From contig RCNN01000036.1 in NCBI GenBank assembly GCA_003667245.1, forward strand, positions 62,001-126,000: a stretch of 64,000 nucleotides of DNA, in the 5' to 3' direction. The notes under the pieces were generated by a model. It made no database searches and had not been told where the DNA came from. It saw only the letters and a list, made by a program, of their open reading frames with translations. The position numbers and the translations under genes are program-made. This DNA is from Heterostelium multicystogenum. Taxonomy: Eukaryota; Evosea; Eumycetozoa; Acytosteliales; Acytosteliaceae. Positions 22,891 to 34,600 of this stretch are shown here, one piece after another. Each line of letters starts with the position of its first letter. Position 1 is the stretch's first letter.

Positions 22891-24254
22891 GATTTAATGT
22901 TGATTGTGAGTGTGGGGAGATATTACAAAGATTCTTAGAAAGTTGATTTATAAGGTATATTTATGATGGTGGTGAATAAATAAATAAGTATTTACAAGTT
23001 TATTAAATAAAAACAACTATAATGAAATTTAAATATATAATAATAATATATGGATTATAACGATTATTAATTTAAAATATACAAATGTGAAATTGTGGGT
23101 GGTGGTTGTGCTGATGAGTAGAGTATAATCTATAAATGTATATGCTTTGAATGAATAACAAGGTGCAATGTAATTTGATAAAAATGGTAAATTCAATGAT
23201 TAATGACAGTTTGAAAGAAATATCGTAGTTTTGCAAATGTTATGGGGGTTAGGTGGTATTGAAGTGAACTATACTGTTAGCTTTTATTTTGTTTTTTAAT
23301 AAATAGTAATAGATAATGTGGGTGTTTAAATATTAACAACTAATTATTTATATAAAATATTTGTTAAAATCTTATTGTTGCAAGTTGTTTAATTAGTAAA
23401 CATTAATATAAATGAGTAGTAGTTGTAAATTAATTAATGAATATCAACAGACAAATACTTTTTACTAAAAAAACAAAACAACAAAAGAACAAGAATCTAA
23501 ATATTAATTTATTTATTTATATAAAAATAAGAAAATGCAAAGGAAAAAAAAAGTTGTAAAATCTAGATTCTCTGTTGTTTGATTGTTTTTGGGGATTTGG
23601 TGTTTGAAACTGGGCTTTAAAATGAAAATAATTTAGATAATAAAGTTTGAAGTGATTATTTCTTTTCCAAAAAGGATAATGTGTTTTGGGTTATAATGAA
23701 CTATAATCAAAGATGAATGACGAGAAAACCACTTATGAGATATAAATACATTTTTTTTTTAAATAGGAAATACTAATCAAATTTCAACATTTAAATTTTG
23801 AGAGGTCTTTTTTATTGATTGGCTGAACTAGTTCCTTTTCTGCAGTGTCTCACCCCACACCCATCGAAATTTCGTTTCCATTTTTTTAACAAAAATCTAT
23901 TTTCAAAAGTTATTTATACCATTTTTGTAGGTATTTATTCGGACTTTTAGAAGGCACAATAAAAATCGGACTGGGGAGTGGTATTAAATTTTCTTTGGAA
24001 ATTTTCGATTTTTATGATTACCCATGGGTTTATTTCTCACTAATAAAGCACAACAAAGCAATAACAAATATATTTAAATAAGTTCAAACAATATGATTTG
24101 AGTTAACAAATGACTTTTTATTTGTTGATTTATGATTATTATTATTATTATTATTATTATTATTTTGAGATATTATGTTACTATGAATATTTTGAATTAT
24201 TTTTATTTTTTGCTAGTTTGTCAAGAATTGTTGTTCATTACTTATAGTTATTCA
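22891..24254. other. Divergent intergenic region with (ATT)n microsatellite
   Basis: This is 1.36 kb with no supported gene between the lipase (minus) and amine oxidase (plus) starts. It should hold both promoters. An (ATT)9-like run is at 24134-24164, and T-rich tracts lie near 23750 and 23880. Confidence 0.5.
24134..24164. repeat. (ATT)n microsatellite
   Basis: A run of about nine to ten ATT triplets about 90 bp upstream of the amine oxidase ATG, probably within its promoter or leader. Confidence 0.6.
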
Positions 24255-25674
24255 ATGTCGGAGATATATGATGTTTTGGTTGTTTGGTGGAGGGCTGTCA
24301 GGATTGTATGCAGCTAGCCAGTTTGTGTGTTGGAGATAAGTCACTCAGGGTTGTTGTTTTGGAGGCATCCAATAGACTTGGTGGAAGAGTGGCTCAGTTG
24401 GAAGGTATGGTAGACTGGTCTGTTGAAGTTGGTGGTGAGTTCATACATGGCATCAATACAACGACTTACAACTTAATTAAGTCGCATCGACTCGAGCTGA
24501 TCAGAGTATTCGATCAACCCCGATCCTTTGGTATCTATTTGAATCGATGGAATACATTCCATTATGCCGATGATATAGTATCAAACAAACAAAAGAACGA
24601 TGATAACTTCAGTACCTATCCCAGGTGTTTAAGATAGTAGGTGAGCTGTACAGTGGTATTTTGGATACAACTGACTTGCCTAGCAGTATCAAATCTCTTC
24701 AACAGTATTTAGTTTGGAGGGGTATCCCAGCACCTATGCTCAGTGTAGTCGATGCATGGTTGGCAAAGATTTGGACGACCAGTATCGATAAAATAGGGAT
24801 TAACTTGCTTCGATTAGAACTCAGAAAACCCAATGCATTATGCTCACCTACTCCCTTATTCAGACTCAAACATTCAACTTCTCAGTTGGTATCTCTTTTA
24901 TCCAAAAATATTGACATTCGATACAATCAATCTGTTGAAACTATTGAATATAACTCTGGAGGAGAAGGTCTGATCAAGGTTGTAGCCAAAGATAATGCTA
25001 CTTATTATTGCAAGAGACTGTTGATAACCATACCGATCGATAAGATTAAAGAATTGAAGTTTATTGATGATCTTGGACAAATCACTTCGCAATTGGCTCA
25101 ACTCAAACAATCTGTTGGTAGCATTGGAATGGGTAAGGCGACGAAAGTTTTCATAAGATTCAGTAAGGGCAATATGGCCTGAGTCAGTGCAGTGTATAGT
25201 GTGTGCAGACTGCATTATTTCTCAGATTTGGTTCGATGGTGCAACACTTAGAAATGATACAAATCAATATTTAGCATGTGGATTCATAGGTGGAGAGTTG
25301 GTAGATGCAATTGATCCTCAAACAATAGTCAAAATATTCCTTGACCAACTTGATAGAATATTCCAGAGGAATGACTCTGAATCATATTATGTGTCACATC
25401 ATATTCAATCGTGGCAAACATCGTATAGTTATCCACCGATTTTAGATGAGCAACCAAATCCATTTGAAACTATTTCTAAGGTATGTTTACCATTTGATAG
25501 TGAACTCGAAATAAAGCAAAGATTACTAAAAACTAATTCAATTAGCTAAATATTAATAATCAGATATTCTTTGCAGGAGAAGGTACATCTTTTGAGTTCG
25601 AGGGCTCATCGATTAACGGTGCAATTGAAACAGGCAACAGAGCACAGAAGCTAATATTAGATTCATTTAAATAA
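24255..25674 (+). CDS. Flavin amine oxidase (MAO/polyamine oxidase family)
   Basis: FAD-dependent oxidases of this family deaminate amines or polyamines. From ATG 24255 the chain opens YDVLVV, then GGLSGLYAASQ (the GxGxxG Rossmann motif spread over a frame change), VVVLEASNRLGGR (second FAD block) and VEVGGEFIHG. The middle holds substrate-domain sequence such as LRLELRKPNALCSP and QLVSLLSKNIDIRYNQSVE, then KATKVFIRFSKGN. The C-terminal FAD block IFFAGEGTSFEFEGSSINGA follows an intron at 25481-25563 with an AAG/ATA phase-0 junction. The stop is at 25672-25674. Frame changes lie near 24277, 24318, 24620 and 25175. Homology is continuous across them. There is no visible C-terminal membrane anchor, unlike animal MAO, so a soluble or peroxisomal polyamine-oxidase type is likelier. 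The 3' end faces the next gene with only 44 bp between. Confidence 0.8.
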
Positions 25675-25718
25675 ATGATAGATAATGTTGTAGATAATAG
25701 TGATTTAGTTTAATGATT

Positions 25719-26268
25719 TTACAATGGATATATTGAGCCAATAACTTTGCCAGCAATATATCCAATTGGGAATGGACCAGACACTGAGATATTGGGGTTG
25801 GTTGTTCAAAAGGTAGCAGATTAGGAGATGCTTCTGTTTCCAAGGTAATTACATTCTGATGTTGTTTCTCTATGATTGATTGCGGAGGTGATGTCGTTGT
25901 TGGAGACGGTGTAGATGGTGATTTTATACATAAAATGACCTCTGGGTATCAAAGGTATCAGTGGAAATAAATGGGTATCGTATTCAGTTGCAACAATCTT
26001 GCGACAAATGTATTGATGAGTATTCTTTGGATCACTACAATCAATTGATTTAAAACAGCAATATGATTAATAGTCAATAGACAGAAGTAGTTATATCGTA
26101 TCGAAGTGATTATTACATTAGAACGACTTGATCACCAGATCTAAAAGTCGACGAGAGTCTGTTAATCAGCAGCCATTCACCACGGTCGGTATCGTGAAAG
26201 ACAGTTACTATTTTATCAGATATGAATACAGGTATCGGAACCAAAAATAATATATTAGACCATTTCAT
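25719..26268 (-). CDS. Signal peptidase S26 / IMP2-like protein, possibly catalytically dead
   Basis: Two exons: 26117-26268 and 25719-26034, with an 82-bp intron (26035-26116). Exon 1 starts MKWSNILFLVPIPVFISDKI and contains EWLLINRLSSTFRSGDQVVL. Exon 2 begins DPKNTHQYICRKIVATEYD, followed by LIPRGHFMY. After a Ser/Thr/Pro linker comes NPNISVSGPFPIGYIAGKVI with a final IGSIYPL. This order follows mitochondrial inner-membrane protease subunits: the YVLLNK-like block, RGDIV-like block, KRVIALEGD-like block, PRGH box and terminal SxxFGPVxxGxI. However, the Ser-Met-x-Pro-Thr box is not seen (sequence there reads VTVFHDTDRGEW), and the Lys of K-R-V appears as R-K-I. Frame changes lie near 25935 and 25785. 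It may be a non-catalytic relative, or a true protease that I have mis-aligned. Confidence 0.55.
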
Positions 26269-27028
26269 TGTCTTGCGCAAACAAAATCAAATCTAAGATA
26301 CTAATTCATAAGTAAGTATTTGTTGTTAACAACAAAGGAAGCATAATCTAATCAAGCAGTCAGACTGTCGAACTTCGATGTGTGTTAAATTCAAATGCTT
26401 GCCAACTAACAGTTAATAAAAATTTGAAAAAAAAAAACAAAATGAAAAAACAAAAAAATATAAGGATCTTCATTCAACCACCTACAAAGATTACTACACT
26501 CAACAACAGCAACATCAAGCAACAACAACAAATTAACTGCGATATATACCGATTTATTAATTAGCATATCATATCCTATATATTATATTATAGTATAGTA
26601 AAGTATAATAAGCATCATACTCTAGATATTTATATACTTATATTTAAATTAATATTATTGTCATTTATAAAAGTAAAAGTAAAGTAGAGTAGTTATTACA
26701 CATAGTATCTTTCACTTTATATTTTCTTTTGTTGTTGTTGTCGTTGTCGTTGATCATAGTGATATAAATTAACAACATACATAAGCACATATCAATATTT
26801 ATATATAATATATTATATTAGATTGCTGTTGTATCTCTATCTATCTTTTATTTTACTTCTAATTTTATTATTATTATTCATTTATTAAATAATAAAAAAC
26901 TAAAAATAAAAAATAAAAAATAAAAAAATAATAATAGTATTATAAAAAAAAACAACAAAAGTCAAATTTAAAATATTAAAACTAGCAAGTGTTTAAGAAG
27001 TTATTAGCAAAAAGGTGAAGCCTAGAGA
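26269..27028. other. Divergent intergenic region
   Basis: No gene is supported. A 60-codon frame at 26382-26564 is rich in K and Q from A-rich DNA and is not called. Dense TA and AT runs (26570-26650, 26800-26830) and an A-rich tract just before 27028 suit an ARS2 promoter and leader. Confidence 0.45.
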
Positions 27029-29825
27029 ATGACTGATATGGAGAGAAGATGGGATGATGATGATGATGACTCACATCATAGATCAAAATACAATGGCACC
27101 AAACAACAAGAGTCAAACAATGGAAGCAATGGTGGCAACAAGGACGAGGATGACGAGCCCGTAGATGAGTTTGGTCGTCCATTGAGACCTGGCAGAGAAA
27201 GCTCAGACAGCGACAGTGACCATGATTATAGATTCAAACGACGTTCAAGAGGTGATAGACGTGACAACCGTTACTCACCGGACAGCAATCGTGGTGGCAA
27301 CAGAAAGAGAGATCACTCCCCATCATCCATGAATGGACCAGACAAAAGAAATAGAGGAGATACTTCACCAAGAGATGGCTATAGAAGAAGAAGAGAAGAT
27401 TGGTAAATATCACAATGATACACAGCTCCATTCGATTAAAGTATATTAATATTTAAAATTTTGCTTGCTATAGGAATGACAGATCCAACGACTACAATGG
27501 TAGACAATCACTTAATAATTCAAACAGCTCTAGAAATGGTAGAGGCGATGAGAGATCACTTTCACCATCTAAATCTTCACAACAAACAACTACAGGTAGC
27601 ACAGGTCAGAGAAGACCAAAGAGAGGAGACATTTTCGAAGGAGGACTTTTTAAAACCTATAAGCAGTTCCTCGACTATCAGGATGATTCGATAACACCAA
27701 CTGATGCCGAAAAGAAATACGAGGAATATAAACTGGAGTTTTCAAAGAGACAAGCACGTGTCTTCTTCAAAGATCACCAGACGGAAGAGTGGTTCAGAGA
27801 AAAGTATGATCCTGTGTTTTTGAAGAAGAAAAAGATGGAAAAGATAGAATTTGCCAAGACAAGATTGCCAGGTTTCGTCACAATGCTTGAAGATGGTATG
27901 AATGAATTAATATTTATTAAATTTAAGATTACACTTCTAACATTATTTTTTTTCCTATACAGAAAACTTTAATTTCAACTTAACTGCAAAGGATAATATT
28001 AAAGAGAGTGAGAAGCTAGTAAATAGTGAGGGCATGGAGCTTGATCACGATGATCATAATGAACATGAGCATACTGATGATCATAATGATGGAGATGATA
28101 AAAATCACACCAGTAACAACTCGAGTGAGAGTGCAACTACCTCAACTGTGGCAAACAATACATCAACCACCTCAACAGCTACAACAAACAAGAATAATAC
28201 ACTATTTATTAAAGCAATATCACCGACCTGTACAAAAGATGATTTATTGGAGGTACTAAACAAAGTTGGTACTGAAGAGGAGCCAATTGTTGTTACTAAA
28301 CTCACTCTTTCAGAACCAATGAAATATAAGAACTTCTATCGTCTTGGATGGGTCACTTTTAAAACAAGTGAATTTGCAATGAAAGCTCTCAAGGAGTTAA
28401 ATGGAACAAAGGTAATTAGTTATTCATATAATAGGAAAGTTAAATTTTATTTATTAACAATTTTTATTACATTTAATAGATGAGAGACTTTGAATTATTT
28501 TTAACTATTAATAAACAAGTACAAGTAGATGCACAGAAAAAGTTTTAGAATTACACCAAAAGATCGCTTCAACTGAACAGAGAATTAGCATAGATCTCAA
28601 ACAGGCAATAGATATCGCAAAGAATTTAGATGTTGATCGTGATATTCCAAACAACCCTCTATGGACAGAGCAATTCGAATCTCTCTCTGAGATGGATCGT
28701 TTGGACAGAACCATTCACTATTTACGTCATGTTCATTTGTTTTGTTACTATTGTTCTGAGGAGTATAGCGATGTCGATGAAATCGAGAGAAAATGTGGTT
28801 CAGTGCATCTAAGAAGACCATTGGGAGGAGATGACGCAACTACCACTGCCAAACCAAAAACAGATGATATGTCCGATGATACCACAAATGAATCAAATAC
28901 TGAACAACAACAAGATCAAAATACTATGGATATTGATCACAAACCATCAGAAGGTAAGTACTCTTCCATTGCAAAAAACAAATTCAAAACATTGAAATAT
29001 TAATATTCTTAATTGATGTACACAGAAAATACATGGGTAACCAATCTAGATAATAATATTAAAGCAAAAATAGTAAAAATCAACAACCAAGAACAATATG
29101 AATATACACAAGCCATTGCAAAGAGTGCAGAGGAATTTATTCAAATCAATACTTTCAAGATGGAGGAAGAAAAGTACAGATGCTCTTTATGTTGTAAATT
29201 GTTTAAGGGTTCTGAATATGTAAAGAAACATATCAATCTTAAGCATCCAGAAGAACTTAAAGAGGATTCACACAAGAAAGGAACAGAGGAGCAATTCTTT
29301 TTAAATTATTTCTCTGACCCAAGGAGAATGATCCCACCAACTCAACAACAGTTGTTATATTATCAAAATCCACGTGGAATTATCCCAGGAATGCCACAAA
29401 GACGTTGGAATTGGGAATCACAGATGGTAATTCCTCCACAAATGATACCAGCAATGATACCTTCAACACCACCAATGGCAATGGGAGGACAAATGTATCC
29501 AGTATCACCACTTTTTACAAGTCCCAACGTAAGAGGACGTGGTCTCCCAATTCCAATGCCAGTTCCAATGAGACGTAATGCCTATCAAGTTGGTGCTCCA
29601 GGCAACCAGGCTGGTGTAATTGCATCGACAGCCCAAAACGTTCGTTATCGTCCATATCCATCCACAGTTCCCCCACAAAGAACATCTGTACCACTTCCTC
29701 CTGCAGATCCACGAGGAATCAGAGAGTATGTTGATTTGGATGCCGCTCCATCTAGTGGTTCTATGCTAGAGATTGATTATACTGCTGCATTAAAGCAATA
29801 TCAAAGTAAAAGAACAAATCAATAA
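27029..29825 (+). CDS. ARS2/SERRATE nuclear RNA-fate factor
   Basis: ARS2 (SERRATE in plants) couples the nuclear cap-binding complex to small-RNA processing, RNA export or exosome decay. Exons: 27029-27402, 27474-27895, 27963-28411, 28480-28953 and 29026-29825, about 839 aa. Order seen: an Arg/Asp/Ser-rich N-terminus (RRSRGDRRDNRYSP); the family block FKTYKQFLDYQDDSITPTDA with KKYEEYKLEFSKRQARVFFK and EEWFREKYDP; a D/H/T/S-rich insert; an RRM-like stretch NTLFIKAISPTCTKDDLLEV; the helical core RTIHYLRHVHLFCYYCSEEY; a zinc finger KYRCSLCCKLFKGSEYVKKH (C2H2); and a Pro/Met/Arg-rich tail with REYVDLDAAP. One frame change is near 28525 at the start of exon 4. All junctions are GT..AG and in phase. 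Nuclear location is inferred from the family. Confidence 0.92.
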
Positions 29826-30036
29826 ATGTTTTAAAAATTGATTTAATTAATTATATAATAAATTTATTACAAATTCAATCATCTCGAAAAATAAAGATAC
29901 AACTTGTAATTTAATTAAAGCAACTACAAAAGGTTCTTGTATTGAATACGAAGGATTATTTATTTTCGTATTAGTTTAATTTGGATACTGGGGGTATCTA
30001 AAATGATTATAAGTTTGTTGTCTGACTTGTTGTTGA
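29826..30036. other. Convergent 3' spacer
   Basis: A short 210-bp A+T-rich gap between the 3' ends of ARS2 and the second cyclin. No gene is visible. Confidence 0.4.
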
Positions 30037-31580
30037 CTATAATAATAGTTCCAAGCATGGTTGGTTTTGTTCACTTGGTGGTGTGGTCAAATCTTGTTGG
30101 TACATTGCGGAGTTTTGGTGCTGATAAACTTGATACGGATAAGTTGGCTGGTTGTGGTATGGTTGTGGTGCGCCATTTGGTACATAGTTTTGGTATTCAT
30201 ATTCTACATTGTGATAATTTGGTTGATAGTTATAGTATATTGGTTGGGGTGGGGGATAGGTGTTATAATTTGAGTGATGGAATGGTTTAGCTTTGTTTAT
30301 CGTATTTACAAAGCTATTGAGGTGTTGACCATTCGTTTGATATGAGTTTGATTTTTGGCGGAATGGTTTAGCTTGTTGTGATATGTGTTGATTGTTAGAA
30401 TTGTTGGCTGCTACTGGCTGTAGGGGAGGAGTAGTTGATGTCGATGTAGAGGTGATTGGGGGTGATGTGGATGGGATGGGTTGAGCATTTTGTGTTCTTC
30501 TGTATTCGTCAACTCCAGTCTGAATTATTTTAAGATAATCGTCAAATTCAGGGCGAGTTACAAATAGTTTGAAATCTAGAAGACTTAGAAGCTTGAGCTC
30601 GAGGTCATTTATCTCAGACAGGGAAACTCCACCAACCTGAGCATAGTATCGATTTCCTAAATACTCGTCGTTTTGATACTTTGTTGATAGCAGAGCACAT
30701 GTCAAAATAAGACGATGAATGTTTAGGTTGTTGTATTTGAATTTTGGATTGAGTCTTTTGATTCGGTCCAGATATATTACAGTGACTATGAAGATTTCCT
30801 CATCAGACATGGTATATTTAAGAATTCTACGAAGATATTGAATGACAGAGATGTTGGTGATGATGAGGCGTCGAATGAAGAATTAATTGAATCTTCTGAG
30901 TTTGCTTGATTGTCTGTTGTTATTTCCATTTGATTTTCAATAAAGGCAGCAGTTACATGAAGAAGTGGCAGATATAGCTTGATGGTTTCATCATCCATAA
31001 CAATTGGATTGATATCAACAATTGGACTAGGTTTCTTAGCTACCTCTGCAATATCAGAGGTAGTAGCAGCGCTAGATCCTGCCAATTCCTTTGAAGCTTC
31101 GTCGATTGCTCCAGTTTCGGGTGTGGGAGAAATTGATTTTGGAGGTGTCGTTACAGATATTTTAGTAATAGGTTTGGTGATGTGTGATTTATCCAACAAG
31201 TTAGAAAGATTATCTATACTGGTCTTATTAAACTTCTTTTGTTGCTGTAGATTTCTTGAATGATATTTACTATTGCAATTATTTTGACTACTGTTGTGTG
31301 ATTGATTATTAATAATACATAAAGGGTTTGGTGCTCTTATTACATCCGATGCCTCACTACTACTATTGTTGTTGCTACTAATATTATTTTTTCTTTGGCT
31401 TTTCTCATTTCTACTACTATTGTTTTGATGTTGTTTGTATTGCTTATTTGAATTATTCATGGTTTTGAAAGGCTGAGTCGACTTTTGCAAGGTTAGCAAG
31501 GAAGGGGCTGATATTGATGATGGTAATCCGGTATACTCGGTTACTGGTTTAGGTGAAGATGATTGTGATTTAGAATACAT
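30037..31580 (-). CDS. Second PHO80/PCL-type cyclin, long S/N-rich N-terminus
   Basis: The cyclin box is clear: SVIQYLRRILKYTMSDEE, IFIVTVIYLDRIKRLNPKF, NIHRLILTCALLSTKYQNDE, YYAQVGGVSLSEINDLELK and LLDFKLFVTRPEFDDYLKII. It parallels the cyclin at 6887-7806 motif by motif. Upstream is a 240-residue S/N/Q/K/P-rich region starting MYSKSQSSSPKP (ATG 31580), which the first cyclin lacks. Downstream is an N/Q/P/Y-rich tail. A single frame change near 30840-30870 separates the N-terminal region from the box; no credible intron fits there. Partner kinase and substrates are unknown. It is intronless, unlike its paralogue, so the two are probably old duplicates. Confidence 0.82.
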
Positions 31581-33938
31581 GATTATATAAAAATTTGGTT
31601 GAGGTAATTCTTATATTTAAATATATTTCAGGTATATAGGTAAAATATATTTGCTCTATTGATAACAAGGTGAATTAATTATCTACTATTATGATTAAAA
31701 GCTACAATTGACCAGCTTGGGTACAGCCCTGCGAATTCGAGGTTGATGTTTTATTCTTTTCAAGAGGACGTTATATAGATTGTGATCAACCAACATTCGG
31801 TATTGCTTTTACTAGTTATATAAATATTGGAAATAGTTATTGGTAGAAGTTCAAACAGACAGATAATAAATATAAAACTTGAATGCTGAAGAGTTCGACT
31901 ATTCTAATATTACAAGGTGATTAGTTACTGGTTATTCCTCTATTTCTATTGTTGATTTTTTTTTAATAAAGATTAATTGCTCCAATCAAAGTTTGTTCTA
32001 TTAATCCTTTTGTTTTTCTAAATTTACTAGAGTTATTATATTTCTAACGCTACTTTTGACCAAGCATCAACCTCTACACTAAATAAATTGATTTAGCGGA
32101 ATATAAGTAAGAATATTGCTGGTTCTCTATTAGAAAATGAAGTTGCAAATGAATATGAAGTAGGTTAGTAAAACGTCCTTTTGAATGTGTAAATGTTGAT
32201 ATTTATTGAAATATTAATTTAAATAAATGAAATTGAAGAGGATTTAAAATGATATCTGCTGCTCATTAGAATATAGGTGACAGGAACAGAGGGGTGACAA
32301 GTATTGTTATCTTTACCTTCAAAATAATATAATAATAATAATAATATATGAATGAATGAATGAATTGAATTGAATTGAAATCAGTTGCTACTGAAGAAAT
32401 TATTATTGGTTATGTGGCTATTAAAAATGTAAAAGTTAAGTGGTGGTATATGTATGTGTACATAGTAAACATATAATAATGAAGTGATTATTTGTGGTGT
32501 CTGTTTGTCAAAAAGTACATCAACATATGTTTATATAATAATTTAAATTCAACTTCTTGTTTTTTGTGAGCAACACAATTAAATAGATATCTTTTGTGCT
32601 TTTAATGACTAAATGTATGTATGTATGGGTGTTGGTGGGGTCAACTATGATTCCACTGTGGTTTAGTTGGTTTATTTTGTTCATCACCTGGAGTGTTAGT
32701 GGTAGTGGAGTGGTAGTAGTGTATCAGTTCTATGCTTGCGTACAATATCCACCCCAGTGTAGATGGTATTCTATATTTATGAATGCTAATTGGCTAAATA
32801 ATTAGGTAGTGGTGGTGATTGAAGTTGGTATTGGTTATTGGGTGAATGCAAAATAAAGGTGCCTGTCACACACAAATTCCAAATATTAGTGGAGTTTTTG
32901 GCTCTTTTAAGTATTGCTACCAACCAAGTAATTAAACTTTACATTGTTGTTAAAATTAATATGAAATGGTTGGTTGGTTGGGTTGGTTGGTTTGTTTGTG
33001 AGTAAGCTGTTATTGATTCTTGCAAATTTACCTATTCTATTATAATAGCAAAGAAATAATAGATACGATTATACAACTTGACAATATAATATTAAAAAAT
33101 GATGATGATATTGTTGTTGGTGTGTTAATGGACATCAACTCGTAAAAAAAAACTTTGCAAACTTTTTATTATTATTTTCTCCTTTTTATTAATACCCTGG
33201 TTTGACTCATGGACATGTATAAAAAAATCTCAACAATAGGGGGGATATTCATAAAAAAAACATGAAAAAATCCAATCATAATCACTCAACAACAAATACT
33301 TTGCACCTCTCATAAAATGGGGCATTTTTAATTTAAATTTTACGAATTTGTTGTTTTGATGTTGTTTTGGAAGACCGATAACTTTTCTCGTCACTGTTCC
33401 TTTAAAGCAAGTGTTTAGAAAGTATTTTCTATAATTTAATTGAGATCCGTGAGATCGATCTCATATTAAACATGATCATCAGTTTAGGCTTTACCAAACC
33501 ATTGTAATTTGATGTAGCTTTAAAAAAGGTAATTAGTTTGTTAGTTGTTTGTGGTTGGTATACAAAAGTGCCACATAAATCCACGCTGTGAACCAATTAT
33601 TAGTTCGAGCTGTTAAAAATACCAGCACCTGCTATTTGCGAAGATCCATCTCCAAAATTGTTGGTTTATTGGGGTACTAATGATTAGGTTGTGGTAAATT
33701 GGAAAGCAGATGATACCAAGAAAAAGGATCATTTAATTAGTTCATCTTCATTCTAATAATGTACACAATCAAACTTATAAAAGGAGGGACTCAATATTTG
33801 AATGTATGTAAGGCAAAATTCAAAGTTTGCCTGTACACTGAATTGATGAAAGAAAGCGCTTTTTGTTTTTTGGCTTTTCTCATAAATGTTTTTACACCTG
33901 ACTTTTTCAGTGTAAGCAGATGATCATATGTTAACACG
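31581..33938. other. Intergenic region with coding-like fragments
   Basis: This 2.36-kb region has no intact gene. Three short stretches look coding in composition: 31715-31846 (reads AWVQPCEFEVDVLFFSRGRY onward to a stop), about 32035-32170 (SYYISNATFDQAST, a stop, then NISKNIAGSLLENEVANEYE) and about 33610-33755 (LLKIPAPAICEDPSPKLLVY, a stop, then NWKADDTKKKDHL). None matches a family I know, and none joins into a gene with good splice sites. A 14-bp palindrome lies at 33450-33463. AATG/TTGA-type repeats occur near 32345-32380. Confidence 0.4.
33450..33463. repeat. 14-bp perfect palindrome
   Basis: TGAGATCGATCTCA is self-complementary over all 14 bases and overlaps a near-repeat of its left half (TGAGATCCG at 33440-33448). 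It is about 480 bp upstream of the NDP kinase gene. It may be a dimeric factor site or chance. Confidence 0.4.
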
Positions 33939-34549
33939 ATGAGTGCACTAAGCAGATACACATTGGCGATCATCAAGCCAGATGTTTTGAAAAGGCAACC
34001 TCAAAACTTGGAATCAATTATTAAGAAAATAGAATCAAAATTTATCATTGTAAATAGAAAACAAACAGAGTTATCAATCACTGATGCTGAACAATTTTAT
34101 TCTGGTAACTACTGATTATATATCGTCTTGATTGCTGGTTGGATCTAACAATCATCATCATTTAACATACAATGTTGTTTTTTTTGAATTAGACCACAGA
34201 GGAAAGTTTTTCTATGAAAGGTTAGTAGGTTTCATGTCAAGAGGTCCCATTGTACCGATGATTTTGTCTGAAAAGAATGACAATCTTGATACGATAAAGA
34301 GTTGGAGAGAATTTATTGGTCCAACACATGCTGAAAAGTAAGATCTTATATTCGATGATCTCAAATTTGATGAATTCATATTAACTGTTCAATTATAGTG
34401 CAAGAAAAATACAATGTTTACGAGGAGAGTATGGATTTTCAGATACGTGGAATGCTTTTCATGGTTCAGGTTCTGAAAGTGAAGCTATAGAGGAGATTAA
34501 GTTTTTCTTTCCAGATTTTCAAATACCAACAACAACAACTAATAAATAA
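33939..34549 (+). CDS. Nucleoside diphosphate kinase, NME6-like
   Basis: NDP kinases move the gamma-phosphate between nucleotides through a phospho-histidine. Three exons (33939-34104, 34193-34337, 34399-34549) join in phase to give 153 aa. Seen motifs: RYTLAIIKPDVLKR with the nucleotide-binding Lys, DHRGKFFYERLVGFMSRGP, and the active-site block SDTWNAFHGSGSESEAIEE with the catalytic His in NAFHGS. The C-terminus IKFFFPDFQIP is typical of the NME6 subgroup (FFFPDF). Introns 34105-34192 and 34338-34398 have GT..AG ends. The frame is intact. Group II NDP kinases are often mitochondrial or of uncertain location; no clear presequence is visible here. Confidence 0.92.
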
Positions 34550-34600
34550 TTTATAATATGTAATGATTAAATAAATGTACAGATTTATATGACTCTTATT

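Noticed and set aside
32596..32805. 69-codon W/V/L-rich frame
   Set aside because: It covers a TGG/GTT-rich stretch; codon pattern and amino acid mix do not look coding.
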